64,000 nucleotides of DNA from Rutidosis leptorrhynchoides. Taxonomy: Eukaryota > Streptophyta > Magnoliopsida > Asterales > Asteraceae. The notes below the pieces were generated by a model. It ran no database searches. It was not told where the DNA came from and saw nothing but the letters and a program-made list of their open reading frames with translations. Within the stretch, counting starts at the first letter, position 1, and every line of letters begins with the position of its first letter. This document shows, one piece after another, positions 60,246 through 64,000 of this stretch. Both the position numbers and the translations under genes were made by a program. The stretch is from the NCBI RefSeq assembly GCF_046630445.1, contig NC_092335.1, forward strand, positions 313,830,501 to 313,894,500, given 5' to 3'.

Positions 60246-61571
60246 ATGAGCCATATGCATGGCATAGTATCAATTCTTCGATCCGAAAACCCGGAAAAAA
60301 CACATATGGTTGCGTTTCTTAGACGCACTCTCTCCGCCGATATGTCATCCAATAGATGGCTTGGAGAGAGTAGCATGAAATAGATCGCCTCTTCAGAACA
60401 TATTGCAAATGATTTTTCACATTCTTCTTCGTCTGGTGAATCACACGAAGAAGAACACGCCAATGAGGGTCCAAAACGAATTGATATTTGGACCACGATC
60501 ATGTCACAAAAGAAGCAATTAGACGACTCGGGGGCAACATATGTTCACCCCCTTGTTATGAAACCTGCTCGCTCGTTGAGCGAGAAGAGCCTCAAAGTTT
60601 GCACTGAGAGTCTCGGATCAGAGACCGGATCAGATATATTCTCGTTCGCATCATCTAATGCAAGTGAGAACAAACACGAACAAGAACTAACACAACCACA
60701 ACCAAAACAATTACACCAGCAACAACCAACTGACAAACATAAAGTCGTCTCTAAGCCTGCAACAAGATTTTTGAATAATAAATGTCAAATGGCTCGTTCT
60801 TTCCCGCCTCCTCTACCCTCTCTTGCGGCCGCACATACCGACAGCCCTTCCCTTCAAATGCATTCCCGACGAATCGATGGTCATTTAGTCCTCGAAGCCG
60901 TTTCCATCCCGCCACAAAAATACTTCGAAGCTCAACGCTAAGATGGTCGATTCCTCCTCAATCTTATCAACAACGAGAAACAACAACCATCACTAATGGA
61001 ATTCGTCCACGTCATCAACGTATCCAATGAAGAAATAAATACAAAGAACCAAAAGTATTCAAACGAATACGGGATGGAGATTGATGTCAAAAACAAAGAA
61101 AATGGAATCTTTGAACAACGACGACCACTTAATTCGCCAAGTGGCATGATCAATGTACACAAATTAACCATCACAACAAAAAAGATCATCGAAAGGGACG
61201 TCAATATTAACAATCCATCGTGGTCCCGAAACATGAACAAAAAACTCTCAAAGGTTGAGATGTTTGATAAGGACAAAGAAATGAAAACACCTATCGTAAA
61301 ATCGCTTCCACCACGACCAACAAACGGGTTGCCACCACGACCACCAACCGCTACATTAGTAAATTCGTACCAGTACTTTTGGAGGACTAAACCGAGTGTA
61401 GCAAGTGTGATTGATCCACTCATAACTCAACATAGTCCACCAACCAAAAACAAAGACTTGGTACTTTTAAGAGGCAATCAATCAGACTGTTTGTTACCAT
61501 CATTCAACGGGTGCAAAGAGCCACGAAGGTCACTTATGATGTGGGAGCCATTTTGTCTAGCCACCTCCTAA
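60246..61571 (+). pseudogene. FANTASTIC FOUR-like gene with two in-frame stops
   Basis: A single frame of 441 codons from ATG 60246 to the stop at 61571, broken only by TAG at 60381 and TAA at 60939. Family signatures are in order: LRRTLSADMSSNRWLG and IASSE near the N-terminus; YVHPLVMKPARSLSEKSLKV and CTESLGSETGSD; then FPPPLPSL, SRRIDGHLVLEAVSIP, AQR-stop-DGRFLLNL; and the C-terminal WEPFCLATS. These match the plant FAF / FAF-like family. Family knowledge: FAF proteins modulate shoot meristem size through WUSCHEL. The stops fall inside conserved blocks (MK-stop-IASSE and AQR-stop-DGRF), where a normal residue is expected, and no frameshift is present. It is likely a recently inactivated gene or paralogue; assembly error is the alternative. 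A shorter product from ATG 60501 would hold most of the FAF domain. No intron is seen, as is usual for the family. Confidence 0.8.
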
Positions 61572-62405
61572 TTCAACCTCTCACTCACTTCCACTAATCA
61601 AACCACTTTTTTTTATATTTCTAATTTCTATATCAAAACATATATCTGCGTATCTCTCTGAATAAGGAAATGAAAGAGTGTTGAGAGATTTTAAACAAAA
61701 ATGTAGCATAATTATGAGTTTCGCAAGAACTAGTTGAAACTTTATGATTAAAAGATAATAAAGTTTGTTGAAACTTAACGGAGTGTTGTGGGTGTGTGGA
61801 TGATTTGAAAACTGGAGGAGATCGAATATTCGGTAGGATTGTAGTATTTTATCTTCAACGTGGCCTCCATAACGTACTTTCAAGCAAACCCTTGTTTTCA
61901 TGTCACGTCACCACAATATTTCATAACTCTTTCCGCAATGCTAATATTCTAATTAAGTTGCCATTCCGAAATCGAATGTTATATGTATGTTTGACAGGGT
62001 GTGATACGGTCTATTCGAGTCGACCGCTAACTCCAATGATAAAGCCGATTTTAAAACGGCTAATCTTCAAAGAAATAAAGACTAAGAAGAGAGATTGGTC
62101 TAAACCACATTTTCATTCATAATTTAAAACAAAGCATCACATATTTATACTAATATAAACTTACGGTTACTTCTTGCTATTCTAGAACATGGATAACTTC
62201 TTCATAACTACATGCAATAAATAAATAAAACAAGGTAGATCATGGGATACATGGAAGGAGTGTGATGACTTGTGAAACGTGAAGAAATAAACTCCACTTC
62301 TTACGTACAAAACCGTTCATACGTACGAAACTGTTTCTTCATACTTGCCCACGTATAACCGATCGTATCAATACCCTTGGGTTCAAAAACAACCTTGTCC
62401 TCAAG
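61572..62405. other. 3' flank of the FAF-like gene
   Basis: No gene seen. Read on the minus strand, 62345-62405 gives LEDKVVFEPKGIDTIGYTW, which resembles the tail after a gypsy chromodomain or integrase. It may be a small remnant of an older element into which the next LTR inserted. Confidence 0.35.
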
Positions 62406-62471
62406 TGTAACGACCCAACCCACGTTATACCAAAAACACGACTAAAAAAAAAAATTTGTGAGACAGTGCAT

Positions 62472-62548
62472 CTGGACGGCGTCCAGTTATCTGGACGGCG
62501 TCCAGCAGTGAAGTACAGGACGGCGGCCAAGCCTTTTAGACGGCGTCC
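62472..62548. repeat. GGACGGCGTCC palindrome cluster
   Basis: Two perfect copies of CTGGACGGCGTCCAG (62472-62486 and 62491-62505, 19 bp apart) and two degraded ones near 62518 and 62538, about 66 bp inside the LTR start. Confidence 0.75.
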
Positions 62549-63270
62549 AAATGAACTAAGGATTTCTGATCAGTTTTACAATTACACGCGAGCGGAAAAC
62601 CCGCTTCCCGACACTTTTAAACGAAACCAATTATCAAGACACGTCATAATAAGTAAAACTAAGAATTTCCCACGATAAAACAAGTTTTACAACACCGGGC
62701 TCACATCGGCCGTTTTACGACTTTCGTACAAAAATACAAGTTTCCGACCACGTGAGTTTTAACACGAAAATAAAGACCGAGCATGGTGATTGGGGATACG
62801 CTACTCAATCCTAATCAAATCCAAAAGCATGTCTTATAAGCAACTACGCAAGTCCACTAGTTTCCACGCTTACCCGAGCCACCGCATCCATGCAAATCTA
62901 TAAAAATGTAAACAACGAGAGGGTAAGCTAAAGCTTAGTGAGTGCAATAGCTACACACATACATATATAATTTACCTACTTGCACTCCTTTACCCAAACC
63001 ACACATTAATCCCGCATGTCAAAGCATAAGAAACTAGCATCCTCAATCTTACCACAATACTCTCGTTTATCAAAGCATAAAAGCTAGTAACGTCAATTGT
63101 ACCGCGATTACCACATATATCAATTCGCACAAGCTAGTATCATCAAAACCGTACAACTAGCAACATCATTAGCATAATAATCATAATAATAATTAAATGC
63201 TAACATCAACAATTATAAACCATGGTTAACCAATCGTACAAGAAAATGGTACTCGAATTTCTCATCGGTG

Positions 63271-63381
63271 TTCATAACAACCGTTAGTGTACAACGAAAT
63301 ATATCACTAACCCCTGGGTGGTTCGGACAACACATATCCATTCATAGCAACCGTTAGTGAACAACGAAATATATCACTAAC
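63271..63381. repeat. 41-bp direct repeat in the right-end LTR
   Basis: The units at 63271-63311 and 63341-63381 (AACCGTTAGTGWACAACGAA core) differ at two bases and lie 70 bp apart. Confidence 0.85.
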
Positions 63382-63852
63382 TATAACGACTCTCATTTTT
63401 CCATTCTATATTTCTCATTTTTCCATTCAATACTTATCCTTATTAAATGCCCAATAAAATAATTAAACTTAATAAGTAAACTTTAATCGATAAAGGTTAA
63501 GCGTTAAGAATTATAAAATACGATAATTAACTTTGTACATTAATTGACAAGTTAATAAAAATAATAAGTTAATAAACTTTTTAGAGTAAATAAATAGCTA
63601 AAAAGACTTGTGTAATTAAAATGAATAAACTTGGATAATTAAGGGTTTATTAAGCTAAATTAAAGTACAAGGACTAAAGTGAAAAATCACAAACCCTAAC
63701 CCTAAAAGCCCTAACCGATTTTGAAGGGTAAAATTACCCTTTTACCCCTCTAATTTTTGGCCCAAGTCATCCCCCATAACCCTTCTCCAAGCCTACTTGT
63801 TCCCTAAGTAATTCCTTATTAAAACCTAATTCTAGAATGCTCCTATCCTCCC

Positions 63853-63860
63853 TATAAATA
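63853..63860 (+). promoter_or_regulatory. TATA box in the right-end LTR
   Basis: TATAAATA in CCCTATAAATAGACCCC, followed by a CT-rich leader (CTCTCTCTCCCTCTC). Confidence 0.55.
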
Positions 63861-64000
63861 GACCCCTAGGCTAAACCATTCCATGTACCAAATCATAATT
63901 ACATCCCACACTCAAAAATCTCTCTCTCCCTCTCTTGAATTCAGCCAAAACCGAATCCATCACCATCCCATCGAAATCCTTGAGGGTTTCCTAGAAATCT

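Larger units (their letters stand above)
62406..64000. mobile_element. LTR of a further gypsy-like element (runs off the window)
   Basis: It starts TGTAACGACCC after CTCAAG, the kind of start seen in the other Tekay-like LTRs (TGTAGTGACCC). It contains palindromes at its edge, a 41-bp unit repeated at 63271 and 63341, telo-box-like AAACCCTAAC at 63691, and a TATA box at 63853. The second end is outside the window, so length and orientation are not fixed. Confidence 0.6.

Noticed and set aside
60938..61423. 161-codon minus-strand frame
   Set aside because: It is a shadow of the FAF-like gene, whose plus-strand frame has family signatures.
63691..63718. Telomere-like AAACCCTAACCCTAAA
   Set aside because: Fewer than three units inside an LTR promoter region; it fits a telo-box element, not a telomere.

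Overview
This window is plant nuclear DNA: AT-rich, rich in microsatellites, and almost entirely nested LTR retrotransposons, with one recognisable host gene near the right end. The retroelement families (Tekay-type Ty3/gypsy with very long LTRs, Athila/Tat-like non-autonomous elements, and a large extra ORF of the kind I associate with daisy-family retroelements) suggest a eudicot, probably Asteraceae. That placement is inference. No rRNA, functional tRNA, CRISPR or bacterial feature was seen.

Layout, oldest layer first. (1) A degenerate retroelement pair, E and E', appears to share one LTR in tandem. E carries a long broken ORF (2572-13223). E' carries a truncated copy of its 3' part (50698-51629) and a 3' LTR (51840-51916 plus 58925 to about 60014). 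(2) Element A, a young Athila/Tat-like non-autonomous element with a 5-bp target duplication, sits inside codon 10 of the E ORF (2602-10386). (3) Two non-autonomous Tekay-like elements, X (13448-20560) and Y (20561-49732, in pieces), were inserted in the shared E/E' LTR and appear to have recombined. (4) Y's LTR was split twice more, by the complete autonomous Tekay-type element T (22785-36191, minus strand) and by the non-autonomous element B (37127-48272). (5) Element D (51917-58919) interrupts the E' 3' LTR. (6) A broken FANTASTIC FOUR-like gene lies at 60246-61571. (7) A further LTR starts at 62406 and runs out of the window.

How the parts relate. T has intact gag, protease, RT, RNase H, integrase and chromodomain-like regions. 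Its two 3425-bp LTRs differ at only six positions that I found by eye. X, Y and B lack pol but share T's LTR start and polypurine tract, and X and B also share its primer-binding site and leader, so T-like elements could mobilise them. X and B both carry the same piece of a poly(A)-binding-protein gene, with the same Trp-to-stop change. T carries an F-box ORF and an acidic ORF between its 5' LTR and gag.

The most unusual signal is in the LTR promoters. The LTRs of A and X, from different lineages, share a roughly 400-bp upstream cassette. It ends in two copies of a short GC-rich palindrome, spaced 32 bp start to start and lying 21-22 bp before TATA. The palindrome sequence itself is completely different in the two families. 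Arrays of another palindrome with about 21-bp periodicity lie upstream of a TATA box at 1941 and in the E' LTR, and a third palindrome type sits at the edge of the LTR at 62406.
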